DNA of 64,000 nucleotides from Akebia trifoliata (GCA_017979445.1 CM030716.1:15643443-15707442), one strand, 5' to 3'; counted from the first letter of the stretch, positions 45,331 to 57,018 are shown. Program-made: numbers and translations. Notes: generated by a model from the letters alone, not told the origin.

Positions 45331-47190
45331 GGCCCTTTTTGGTAGAGAGTGTAAGCAAATTAAATGGCAAGTTTATTTAGTAGATAATGCGACATTCGAA
45401 TGCCAAAGTCAGTGATATTTCACTTCGTAACCTGATTTGACAAATTGTAGGATCGTCCAAATCCGTGAGGGTAAAGCTCTTCTTGAATTAAAGAGTGTCA
45501 GGTCCTGGAGCGTGAGCTCCTATTGACAATGATGGTGTCAAATCCTGAAATTTTGAAATTCTCCTTGACCTATGTAAACTGAGTAAAATTCGAAAAAAAT
45601 AAAAAGAAGTCCGAATAAAACTAGCAAAAGCTACATAAAATTTGAGTAAATTCAAGCAAAATCCGAGCGTCAATCAAGAATAAACTGAGCATAAATTGAA
45701 CATACAATTAGCATAAAACTGAGTATAAAATGAGCATGAATTAAACATAAAAATGAGCATGAATTGAACATAAAATTTAGCATAAATGAACATAAATTGA
45801 GAATAAATTGATCATAAACTAATCATAAAACTGAGCATAAATTGATTATGTAAAAGAGCATAAAATGATCATAAAACTCAGTATTAAATGAACATGTACT
45901 GAGCATAAACTTAACATAAAATTGAGCATAAAATGATTATAAAATTGAGCATAAAGCTATTATAAAATGATCATAAAATTGAGTATGAATTGAGCATAAA
46001 GTTGAGCATAAATTGATCATAAAAATGAACTGAGCATAAAATGAGCATATATTGATCACAAAATTGAGTATAAACTGATCATAAAAATAAAACATAATAT
46101 GAGAGTTTCATTCTATTTGTTTTAAGCAAAAGAATATTGGATGAAGGGTTCTACTCTAAGTACTCTAAATGAAAGAGTAATGAACCAAGTTTGAACAAAT
46201 ACAAATAAGACTTTTGGAGACTCTTTTATTTTTTGAAAGAAAACTTTAACTTTCTGGTCAATATTTTAACTTTCTTTGAACCTCAGGGGTTTCATGTTTA
46301 CTATGAAGAGGGTGAACCTAGTTCAGCTTAACCTTGTCATTTACGTCAAAACAACCTGACTTAGAAATTTTGCGACCAAATATAAAAATGCCCCTAATTT
46401 TAGAGGAAAACCTTATAAAGCTAAACATATACTTCATTAGAAATGCCACATATGTAAAGGAAAAATTTTGAACTCCTAGACCAAGAATGACCTCACGAGG
46501 AGATTAAAGATGTTAAGAAATTTTAGATTATCGAAACTGAAATAAAAACCAATTTATATCCTTGGCATTAAATTGATGGTTTCTGAGTCGAGCTCAAAGA
46601 AATTGGAGCAAAAAGTATTTTCCTTTTGAAATTCCTTAAGGATTCCTTTTGTTTTTTAAATTCATTTAGTGAACTAAAAATGTTCAAATGTTCATAAATA
46701 AGAAGCTTGATTGTCTGAATTTTCTGCTTGGCTTGGGTTGGGCATTCATCCAACTTGGTGATAGATGATTTTTTGAAATTGATGAACGTTTGATTAGACA
46801 TTGAAACTTTGAAAATTCTCGTAATTTTTGCAAATGTCCCCCTCATGAGTTTTCAACCTAACTACATGAGAATTTTTCATTTTTCTAATTTTTTCTTAGA
46901 CTACTCTTTCAGGTTTTCAATCTAACGAGATTTACATTTTTCTTTTTCTTTGAATTTTTTCAAGATTGTCATTTTCAGTTTTTAGTCTGACGAGCTTTTA
47001 TTTCTTCATATGCATTATCCTTTTGAATGTTGAGGATACTATCTGAACATCGAATGATGCTATCTATTATGAGTATTAGAGAGATATTGTCTAGGAATGA
47101 ACTATTACCTTTTTTAACCTTTAGTTGTGATACCAAGGAGGGCTTTTATAGGTGAGCTTAAGACAAGGCTTAGAAAAAAAGGATATAGAG
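45331..47190 (-). mobile_element. 3' non-coding region of minus-strand Tat element E (left part)
   Basis: On the minus strand it carries the same modules as A-C: a decayed hairpin array (about 47010-46845), the spacer, a short-repeat version of the minisatellite (46090-45600, units around TTTATGCTCA), the segment before the polypurine tract, and a tract-like CTCTACCAAAAAGGGCC at 45349-45331. It is interrupted by element C; the right part is at 60637-60819. Confidence 0.75.
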
Positions 47191-47195
47191 CTCAG
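47191..47195. repeat. Left 5-bp target-site duplication (CTCAG) of element C
   Basis: CTCAG before the 5' LTR and again at 60637-60641. Confidence 0.92.
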
Positions 47196-48884
47196 TGTAG
47201 ACACCCCATTTTTGCATCCGCTTGATTAATCAACTCGTCAACCCGATCGCAATGATTCCCAATGATGGATGTTATTTCCATTGCTTTACTTTGTTACCAG
47301 ATATGTTTAAGAAATCCGGATGAGGTATCTTGAACTACAAAACATTAGAAACCATGCTACGCTAGGAAAATACGATCTCAGAAACATAGAAATCATCATC
47401 TTGCACATAAAAAGAAGTTTCACGATAAAACAACCCCAGAGCCTACATTACGCTTAGGAAAACTCTCTTAAACACATAAAACAACAAATCGAAACCAAAT
47501 AAATCATTTTACCAATTTTAACAGAATTCGACAAAATTATGAAAATACCCCTCATAAAGTTCACAATCATTTCACACAAAAAATTTCATAAATGACACAA
47601 ACTAATATTTCCATTGAATTCCTTATGAAAAATCGATTCTTAAACATCCTAGAACATTAAAAACCGACTTAAAACATAAAAAGTCCTCTCTGGGGGTAAA
47701 ACGATAATTTCACAATTTTCATGATTAAAAATTTCGAAATTAATAAATAAAACATTAAATAATTAAAGTGAAACATTAATGAAATTAATTTAAAATTTTG
47801 AACTAAAAAAACGATCAATCGGGCTCTCATGGAAAATTGTTGAGGGTTCGTGAGATAGTTCTTTAAGGATCCCTCCATTTGGGGGTCCAAAGAATTAAAG
47901 ATATAATAGAGGGGGGATCTCCAAAATTTAAAGTAAATCAAGTAAGACTAAGGTCAAGGTATTAAAGTCAATCAAGTGAGACTAAAGTCAAAACTAAAGC
48001 CAATTAAGTAAGACTGAAGTTAATATATTAAAAGTCAATCAATTAAGACTAAAATCAAAATATTAAAAGTCAATCAAATAAGATCAAAAGTCAAAATCAT
48101 AATAGAGTTTTAATTAAATAATAACACTATTTAATAGAGTTCTAACTAAAACACAACTCCACCTAAAACAATTCTAATTAAAACACAACTCTACCTAAAA
48201 TAATTCTAACTAAAACACAACTCTAATTAAATACTAACTCTATCGAAATCAACCCCTAAAAAAATATATAAAGAGAGATGCTCACACCTTATTTTCGTAT
48301 CAATTCATAAACCCTAAGAGAAGTAGGTCTAAAAGCCCCCCTAGCCTCCCATAAACCCTAGTTTTGGAGTCCCAACTCCTTACCTAACATCCCTTCTTCG
48401 ATTTTAGCCTAGAAAACACCTAAAAATCTTTCAAGAACACCCCAAAATCCATAACAAACTCGAAAAATCCAGATCCAAGAAAGAGGAGATACCTTACCTC
48501 GGAGATCAGAAATGAAATCCGGAGACAGAGCGAAACAAGAAGTACGGTACAAGGAGTAATTTTTGTCGAATCTGAGGGAACAAAGTCTTTGCTATCGGAA
48601 AGGTATAACTTCTTATTTTTTATTTTATTATTATCTAGGTTTTTTTTAGCAATGTAACTTATTTGGAAAATTAGTAGAGACCGACTTTGGCCGGGCGGGG
48701 CTGGTGCCTAACACCTTCCAACCCCGTAACATGATCCCCGAATTCAATTTTTTCTGTTTTAGATTAGTCCTTTATCTGTTTAGAGTCATTGATCGGTTCC
48801 TAGACCGTAATAACTAGGTGGCGACTCCCAAATCTCAAGGGTCAAAAGTGGATCCGCGCACCCCGCGGATTGAGGGCGCTTTCA
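47196..48884 (+). repeat. 5' LTR of element C
   Basis: TGTAGACACC...GGGCGCTTTCA. TATA-like TATATAAAG near 48265. A strong hairpin segment lies at 48697-48725 and the internal primer-site-like motif TGGCGACTCC at 48819-48828. Confidence 0.95.
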
Positions 48885-48885
48885 G

Positions 48886-48903
48886 TGGCGACTCCACTGG
48901 GGA
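48886..48903 (+). other. Primer-binding site, tRNA-Arg type
   Basis: TGGCGACTCCACTGGGGA one base after the LTR. From recall, this type of site, complementary to tRNA-Arg, is used by Tat/Ogre elements; the exact tRNA should be matched. Confidence 0.75.
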
Positions 48904-49559
48904 CATTTGAGGATCAGACTTGAAAAGCCCCAAGTATGGGAAGCATTGCAAGTAGGACCTAGTTTTTTTTAATTATTTTATTTTAGTTATTTGTTTATTA
49001 GATTATTTTATTTTATTTTATTTTATTTATTTATTTTTTTTTATCATTCTTTTTGGATCAATTATTGAGCACTGGTTTGGATGATGAATATTTTGTTTTG
49101 GCATTTTTTTTATGGATTATCAAGGGTCATTCGGAATGACCTTAAAATCATGTAGGATTTCTAGAAGGTAATGGTCTAAAATAGGGGTGTTGATTCATTT
49201 TTATTTGGATTATTTTTTATTTGTATTACCTTTATTAATACCCTTTGGTACAATTTTGGATATTTCGGACTTGGCATACAATTTTCTTTTTGGTTCAATC
49301 TAGGGTCATTTTGGGGATGACCCTAAATAATGAAAGATTCAAATTGACATAAATTGAGGATGGAATAATGGTGATTGAGATGAGAGTTATGATTATTTAA
49401 AAAAAAAAATTTGGATGATTTTTTTGGCACGTTACTAGGCATAGGCGGCAAGTTATAGAAAAAAATTATTTGTGAGCGATGTACTAAGAAACAAAAAAAT
49501 TGCCTTTTTTTTAATGTTGTTCGTAATCAGGAGAGGATTCCAAGAAAAAAAATAAAAAA
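48904..49559 (+). other. Leader of element C
   Basis: Starts with a segment shared with B (AAAAGCCCCAAGTATGGG here; AAAGCCCCAAGTAAGGGAGC near 30435). It then becomes T-rich without a gene. A second shared phrase, GACCCTAAATAATGAAAGAT, lies near 49320 (compare 30600). Confidence 0.6.
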
Positions 49560-49599
49560 AAATCACAAAAAAAAAAAAAATTCGCTTGGTGTGCCGTTA

Positions 49600-51828
49600 G
49601 CAGAAATCTGTTACTACTGTTTCTATCTTCTTCTCCACTCATGCTGAAAATGAAAAATAGCAAGAACGTTTTTCTCTCTCTCTCTCTCTCTCGTTCTGTG
49701 ATGGGTCCTCTCGGCACATTCAATTCTCTCCATCAAGAACTCAAATCCTCTTCTTGATCTTCTTTAACTCAAAGTACGATTTCTACAGATCTCATTGAAA
49801 ATCACCTTCTTAAATCAGATTTGAAAGTGTTTTAAACCAGCCATTGATGTTGTTTGTCGTTGTAGACACCCCATTTTTGCACTCGCCTGATTAATCAACT
49901 CGTCAATCCGATTGCAATGATTCCCAATGATGGATGTGTATTCCATTGCTTTATTTTGTTACCAGATGTGTTTCAGAAATCCGGATGAGGTATCTCGAAT
50001 TGACAAAACCTTAGAAACCACCCTACGCTAGGAAAATACGACCCCAGAAACATAGAAATCATCATCTTGTAGACCAAAAAGAAACTTCACGATAAACATC
50101 ACTAAAAAATTACCAAATTACCAAAATACCCCTAATCTCAAAACAACTCTAGAGCCTACGTTACGCTTAGGAAAACTCTCTCGAACACATAAAATAATAA
50201 ATCGGAATCAAATAAATCATTTCACCAATTTTAACAGAATTTGACAAAATTACGAAAATGCCCCTCATAAAGTTCACAATCATTTCACACAAAAAATTTC
50301 ATAAATAATACAAAATAATATTTCCATTGAATTCCTTACGAAAAACCGATTCTAAAACATCCTAGAACATTAAAAACCGACTTGAAACGTGAAAAGTCCT
50401 CTCCGGGGGTAAAACGATAATTTCACAATTTTCATAATTAAAAAATTCGAAATTAATAAATAAAATATTAAATAATTAAAGTAAAACATTAATAAAATTA
50501 ATTTAAAAATTTGAACCTAAAAAATCGATTAATCGGACTCTCAGGCAAAATTGTTGAGGGTTCGTGGGATATTTCTTTAAGGACCCCTCCATTTGGGGGT
50601 CCAAAGAATTAAAGAAATAATGAAGGGGGGTTCTCCAAAAATTAAAAGTAAATCAAGCAAGACTGAAGTCAAGGTATTAAAGTCAATCAAGTGAAACTGA
50701 AGTCAAAATTAAAGTCAATTAAGCAAGACTGAAGTCAAAATATTAAAAGTCAATCAATTAAGACTAAAGTCAAAACATTAAAAGTCAATCAAATAAGACC
50801 AAAAGTCATAATAGAATTCTAATTAAATAATAACTCTATCTAATAGAATTCTAGCTTAAAAAAAATTCTACCTAAAACAATTCTAATTAAAACACAATTC
50901 TACCTAAAACAATTTTAACTAAAACACAACTCTAATTAAAAGAACTCTAATTGAATACTAATTCTATCCAAATCAACCTTAAAAAAAATCTATAAATAGA
51001 GGTGCTCACACCCTATTTTCGTATCAAATCATAAACCCTAAGAGAAGTAGGTCTAGAAGCTCCCCTAGCCTCCCATAAATCCTAGTTTTGGAGTCCCAAC
51101 TCCTTACCTAACATCCCTCCTTCAATTTTAGTCTAGAAAACACCTAAAATCCCTCCAAAAACACCCCCAAATCCGCAACAAACTTGAAGAGTTCAGATCC
51201 AAAAACAAGGAGATACCTTGATCTAGGAGATCCGAAGTCAAATCCGGAGACAGAATGAAGCAAGGGAGTACAGTACAAGGAGCTCTTTTTGTCAGATCTG
51301 AGGGAACAAAATCCTTGCTATCGGAAAGGTATGTAATTTTTTTATTTTTTTTATTTTTTTTATATCTAGGTTTTTAGCAATGTGATATATTTGGGAAGTT
51401 AGTAGAGACCGGCTTTGGCCGGGCGGGGTTGGTGCCTAACACCTTCCAACCCCGTAACATGATCCCCGAATTCAGATTTTTTGTGGTAGATTAGTTCTTT
51501 TTATCCATGTTAGAGTCAGTTTGGTTCCTAGACCACAATAACTAGGTGGTGACTCCCAAACCTCAAGAGTCAAAAGCGGATCCGCGCACCCCGTGGATCG
51601 AGGGCGCTTTCAGTCGTGAAGAGGTAAACGATTTTTTCTCATCTCTCTTTATACGTTATCCATTGTTCCTCTTGAAATCATATATTGCAGCCGATTTGCT
51701 ACACTTTAGAAGCTTTGAAAATGGCTTCTGTTATTGCTGTTGAGCATTTTCGTTGGTTGAAACATCAATCTGATGATGAGGACAGCAAGGTTGTTCATGG
51801 TGAGGGCGAGTTGCAGAGAAGAAGATAA
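49600..51828 (+). pseudogene. Gene-like segment (5' region, possible small intron, short frame) split by the solo LTR
   Basis: I do not recognise a known gene. It looks like the start of a plant transcription unit: a (TC)n tract (49675-49693), a 5'-UTR-like region, then after the nested LTR a possible donor GAGGTAAACG near 51620 and acceptor ATATTGCAG ending near 51690 (about 70 bp, plausible for a plant intron). An ATG at 51721 follows, reading MASVIAVEHFRWLKHQSDDE for a total of 35 codons to TAA at 51826. Acidic and basic stretches follow but no domain. It is absent from elements A and B at the same position. It may be a captured and truncated host-gene 5' end, or chance. Confidence 0.35.
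49861..51612 (+). mobile_element. Solo LTR of the Tat family nested in element C
   Basis: 1752 bp, TGTAGACACC...GGGCGCTTTCA, flanked by GTCGT at 49856-49860 and 51613-51617. TATA box at 50991-50998. About 90% or more identical by eye to the LTRs of C. A full insertion would have been reduced to this by recombination between its LTRs. Confidence 0.93.
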
Positions 51829-52744
51829 GGAGAGAGTGAAATAATTTTATCTTTTTTGACTCCTCCCTGACTCTGTCTATCAATTTTCATCATAAAAATC
51901 GATTGGGTTTATCTAATGATGAAGACGACGATGATGTATTGCCCATTAGGACCCTAACATTTTTTCTCTTTCTTCCAACAATTCTTCGATGGATTAAACA
52001 TTCAAGAAAATTCTTTTGTGACTCTGATCTCAAACATCAGACTCGTAACCCATTCGGTGTTAGTTAGATTTGGGGATCACTCGAACAAGGAGACTATGGG
52101 TTTAGACCCTTTTGATTTTTTTTTTGAAATTTCTGAGAATCAAAACTAGTGGATCAAACAAGAAGCCATGGTTGAATGAGCACATTTTTATGTAGTTTTC
52201 GCTTAATTTAATTGGTGAAAGTTGGGGTTATTTGGATCAACTCATTATGAATTTTTATTAACACACCAATCTTTACTTATAACGCACCATTCTACACATA
52301 AACAATTATTTTTTTAAAAAAAGAATTGGTGTATTGTAAGTAAATAATTGATGTGTCAATTTTTGTAAGGGACATATATGATAGACCTCTCTATTGGTTC
52401 CTTATTGAAGAAGAGAACACCTTTGTTGATTGAGGGTTGCAATTGGCACACCAATTTCTTTTAATGCTACATCAATTGTGTGCAATTATTTAGTGATTAC
52501 TATTTTTTTTAGAGAACTTAGTTTTTTTAGTTTTTTTTTATGATTAGTAGTAGGTTTTATATATATATAAAATGTTCATTTTCTTTGATTGAGGGTTGCA
52601 ATTGACACACAATTTTTTTTTAACGCTACATCAATTGTGGGCAATTACTTAGCGATTGGTGTGGCATTAGTAAAAGGTAGTATGGCAATAGTGACTCACT
52701 TGTCACGTTTTTTTAGGATTGTGTTTTTTTTTTTTAGTTAAAAA
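51829..52744. other. AT-rich segment of element C with a foldback and direct repeats
   Basis: No gene. Contains an inverted repeat with arms 52261-52289 and 52327-52356, and a direct repeat of about 65 bp (52432-52500 and 52597-52662). Confidence 0.55.
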
Positions 52745-55074
52745 AAAAAAGATTCGTCGCTGCTCCACAATTACCATTCTACCCTCAATTTAATATTCTT
52801 TGAAGTTTCGAATTATTTTAGATCACCTAAAATAACCTTCGATTGGACCATAAAAAAGAAATCCATTTAATTTGGATTAAAAAAATTGTGTACTTGTTTC
52901 AATATTGGATTGGATAAGTTATTCCATGTTATATTCATTGATTGATTTACCAGGATATATGCATATTTGATCATGATCAGTTCTTCCTTTGTCGTTTAAT
53001 GCTATTAATTTAATGTGTTATGCTTGCTCTTGTCATATGCATTTATTCAATCTTTGATAATTTGATTGGTATGATCTATTGATTTTTGGATACTTGATAT
53101 CATTGATACTTGAATATATGTTGTGCTTTGATCAAGCCTATGGGCCCATTTGTTTGAAAAGGCCCCGGGCACACCCCACCCTGCTTTGCACACACCACAT
53201 GCAAATTTACTGTTTTACCTACTTACACGTCCCATATAGTCAACGTAGTACTAGTACGTGACCCGGTCTCTTCGGAGATGCGATGTCATTTATGAAAATC
53301 ACAACTCGAGTCACGTACCTTAGGGTATATCAAACTGGGGCATCAATACCGTCTCATCAGGTGATTCTAAGAGGTATATTGATGCATCCAGGCTGGAGCG
53401 ACTTGAGTCTTTGACCTATTGTGAGCCATACAATCACATGTCCCGATTGCCAACGTAGTACTAGTACGTGGTCGGTCCCCTCGTGGGATGCCAAACCATT
53501 TATGAAAGCTACAACTCTTAACTCGTACCCATAGGTATGTAAAAGATAATCTAAGTATATTAATTGCATTTCTTGGTCAAAATCGGTGCCTAAGCAAGAT
53601 CTTGCCCCGCTGTACCCTACTGTACGAGGGGGATAGACTATGTCTATTCTAGACGAGAGGTATTTAAGTGAGCCCTTGCCCAGTATTGTGCGTCACCTCT
53701 CAACTGGAGATCAAACTGACTGTTTTTGGCTTCAGAGAAGTGAGTTGAGATTTTAGATCATCACCTATACGATATATCAAACCAAGTCACCACGTATGGA
53801 GAGGTATTTAGGTGTGCTTGGGCAAGGGTGGCCAGATAAAAATGCATTGCACGTAATAAGCCTAGAGTCTAGAAACCTTTCCTGTAGGTCACGACTCGAA
53901 CTTATTGTGGGTGTTCCCGGGTTGTTTATTGAATGGAACCTTTTGATTAGTGAATGTATGCGAATGATGTGAAGGATGAGATTAGAGTGTATGATTGTCC
54001 TTAAGGATCAAAAATGTTGTTTTTGAAAATTAAAATGGGTGCACCGACCCAATAAAGAATCCATTCTTTTACAATAATGACCCAGTCCATCCCGATCCAA
54101 TAATCATGGTGGGCCGGGCCATTTAAATTGAAATATAAATCAAATTTTCAAAGAAGAAAAATGATTTACGAAGGGAAAGTATTTTCTAGAAAAAATGTTT
54201 TCCAAAATAAGTGTTTTCTAGAAAAAGTGTTATTCTCTAGAAAATAATGTTTTCTAAGAAAAAGTGTTTTCCAGAAAATGTTCTTCATAAGAACAAGATT
54301 TTCCAAGAGAAGATGCTTTCCAAATAACAAACTATTTTTCAGAGAAAAAATATTTTTCAAAAGAAAATATTTTTCGGAAGAAAAGAAAATGAAGGAAAAA
54401 TGATTTACAAAAGATATATTTTTGCATGAAAAATTTTTGAAATATGTTTTTTTACCAAAAATCTATTTTTTGCATGGACCTTGTAAAATTATCAAAATAT
54501 ATTTTTTTAAAAAGAAAATAATTGCAAAAAATAATCAGAATTGTGAAAATCGTTATTCAATAAAAACATTATTTTCAAGAGTGCAATAAAATTATTTTCC
54601 TTCTGAATAATCATTGAATGGATGAATTGTTTAATGGATTGGTGCACAAAATTCAATAAAATCTCAGGATTCATTTAAAATGTTATCAAGGGGGTGACAC
54701 TAAAATTGGTTAAATTTACCTTCAAAGAGGTTACTAGGTTATCATTGTATTTAAGCTTAATCGTCCCTAGTCTAGCTAGGATTGTAAATCCGGTCAGTTA
54801 GAGTAAACGTCAATATCAAGTCAATAGTCAAAAATGACCTCAGAATTTCTCAACATCGCCCAGTTGTTCCCTAAAGATCATAGTGCTTCAATCCTACCGG
54901 TTGTAAGTAATATCTCAGTCCTCAGTCCTAATCAAACTTGTGTGGGTACTTGCCTTGAGTTTTCATGAGTCATTTGGGTTAGCTCGAGTCCTTTTTTCCA
55001 GCAAGGTCATGTCTTCCTTAGATTGAGTTTACTTTTTTCCTATTGAGTCAAGTTAGTTCATCGAGTCTATAGAG
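52745..55074 (+). other. Conserved non-coding block (element C copy)
   Basis: Same landmarks as in A and B, including CCCCGGGCACACCCCACCCTG and ACTAGTACGTGG. Between 54140 and 54380 it has an extra tandem expansion of TTTTCTAGAAAA/TTTTCCAAAA phrases, open as a 64-codon minus frame but of repeat origin. Confidence 0.7.
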
Positions 55075-56280
55075 GTGTTTGTCGCTCCATCTGAAATTGA
55101 TCGGATAAAGGAAATTTTTGAGTACCCCGAGAGCATTAACGAATTAACTAATAATTTGATAGATTTCTGTTCTGAACAAGAATATAAGAGTCGGTCTCAA
55201 CCTTTAATCGAGAAAGGAAAGGTCTTTGACCTCGAAACAGGAAATAATTCCTAAAGAGATTCAAATAGAAATCATCTTATCCCTAGAGGAACACGAGGGG
55301 ATAATGACTTTACTCAGAAATTTCAAAATACTTGTTCGTGTGATCATATGAGGGTATGCTAGGTGCAAGCTTGGGTGTTGTTCAACATGGAATAAATACT
55401 CGTCTATATCGATGGAATCAAAGAAGATGTTATAAAATGTATCAGTGCTATCCTCACTACATCTTGAGTTGCAAATCACATATTATCAGTCGATATGGGG
55501 ATACCTTTTGAACTGATCTCTAATAATGGGTCGTACTTCAAAGCATAAGTCATTATTCTATGTACAAAGTTCAAAATCCGGCATTGCAGATCATTACCCT
55601 ACCGTCCTCAGATTAATAGAGCAATTGAAGCAGCTCGTAAGAGTTTCAAGATAATCATCAAGAAAATGTGTTAATCACACTGGGATTAGTTAGAAAAATT
55701 ACCATTCACACTAGGGGCACATCATACTTCAATGCAGTCCTCTATTGGAGCTATTCCCTACTCTCTAGTATATGATATGGAAGCAGTTTTGCTAGTTAAA
55801 TTGGAAATCCTGTATTTCAAGGTCTTGATTGAAAGTCAATTGCTAGAAACAGACTAGACTCGTCATTGGGTACAAAGAGTTAAACTTGATTGAAGAAAAA
55901 CAACTTTGGGTGCAAACTTATCAAAGAAGAATCGCTCCCACGTTTGACAAGAAGGTTAAAGTTCGCTACTTACAAGTCAAGGATTTAACCATCAGACTTC
56001 AAAGAAAACTAAGTACTCCTCCTCGACCATAGGACGAAGTCTGAACTTAATTGGAGAAATTCATCTATCAGCAAGAAAACACTACTTTGGAAAGCCATCA
56101 GATTTCAAAGAAAATCGAGCACTTATCTTTGATTCTAGAGAGAAGTTCAAATCTAATTGGTGAGGTCCGTTCATCGCCAAGGAAATATTACCAGGAAAAG
56201 CTGTCAGGGTTCAAGATCATGATGGAATCGAGTTACCAGATCCAACCAACCTTGACCAAATGAAACGGTACTACATTTAA
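55075..56280 (+). pseudogene. Pol stub of element C
   Basis: Same fused structure as A and B: the RT N-terminal edge near 55255-55375, then the integrase second-aspartate region around 55490-55560 and the C-terminal half to the stop at 56280. Around 55990-56110 a segment of about 100 bp is duplicated or rearranged (two passes through the CATCAGACTTCAAAGAAAA phrase). Not translatable. Confidence 0.8.
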
Positions 56281-56807
56281 GGAGACCATCTTTGGCTGAA
56301 TCAATCCTCATATTACCCAGTTACCCAGTTCAACATATCATTTCTCAACCCCTTTGCAACCTTTTGAAAAATAAAAATTATGCCTTTTTCTTTCTCAGCA
56401 CGATCACCTAACCTAGGGAAGGGAAGATTCGAACTACGTTTTGGTCTGACCCCAAAATTCTGGGGTACGTAGGCAACCTGAGAAGTTACTTCAGGCCCGA
56501 CCACATCAAAAACAAAAAAAAATCCATTTCCCCACACAATAAAAATTTTCAAAAGAAAAAGAAATCCAAAATGGAGAAAAAAATTTAAGGAAAAAGAAAA
56601 TAATTTAAAAGGAAATGCCACACAAGGGGCATTTGGGTTTTTGAGTCTCAAAATCCCTTTCTTTTTATACCTAGTCTTAAGCTTACCTATAAAAGTCCTC
56701 CTAAGTACCATACAAAAAGTCAAGGAAGATAGCAAAGCATGATCAGACAGTAACTCTAGAAGTTCAGAGAAAAAGAAAAAGAAAAAAAAATGATGATGCC
56801 TGCTAAG
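56281..56807 (+). other. Post-integrase spacer of element C
   Basis: Collinear with 6856-7320 in A. Holds the conserved short hairpin CCTGAGAAGTTACTTCAGG (56477-56495). A 174-codon minus frame here (56313-56837) is antisense to conserved non-coding sequence and has no domain. Confidence 0.55.
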
Positions 56808-57018
56808 TTGAAAACCCGAAAAGGGCGACTTAGGCAAAAATTAAGGCAAGCTCGCAAGGTTGAAAATCTGAAAGGACAACTTTGGCAACAATCAGAGCTA
56901 AGAAAAAAAAAAAAGCTCGCTAGATCGAAAACCTGAAAAGGCGATCTAGGCAAAAACTAGAGCAAGCTCGATAGATTGAAAACCTGAAAAGGTGATCTAG
57001 GCAAAAGTTAGAGCAGTA
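56808..57018 (+). repeat. Tandem hairpin array (element C copy), four units with covarying stems
   Basis: Four units of about 55 bp. Stems: CTAAGTTG/CGACTTAG, AAGGTTG/CAACTTT, CTAGATCG/CGATCTAG (perfect), TAGATTG/TGATCTA. Each loop is close to AAAACCTGAAAAGG and each unit is followed by GGCAAAAATTAGAGC-like linker. Pairing is kept, in part by G-U pairs, although stem bases differ. Confidence 0.8.

Noticed and set aside
56313..56837. 174-codon minus-strand frame
   Set aside because: Antisense to the conserved post-integrase spacer and hairpin array; Phe-rich and not matched by equal frames in A or B.
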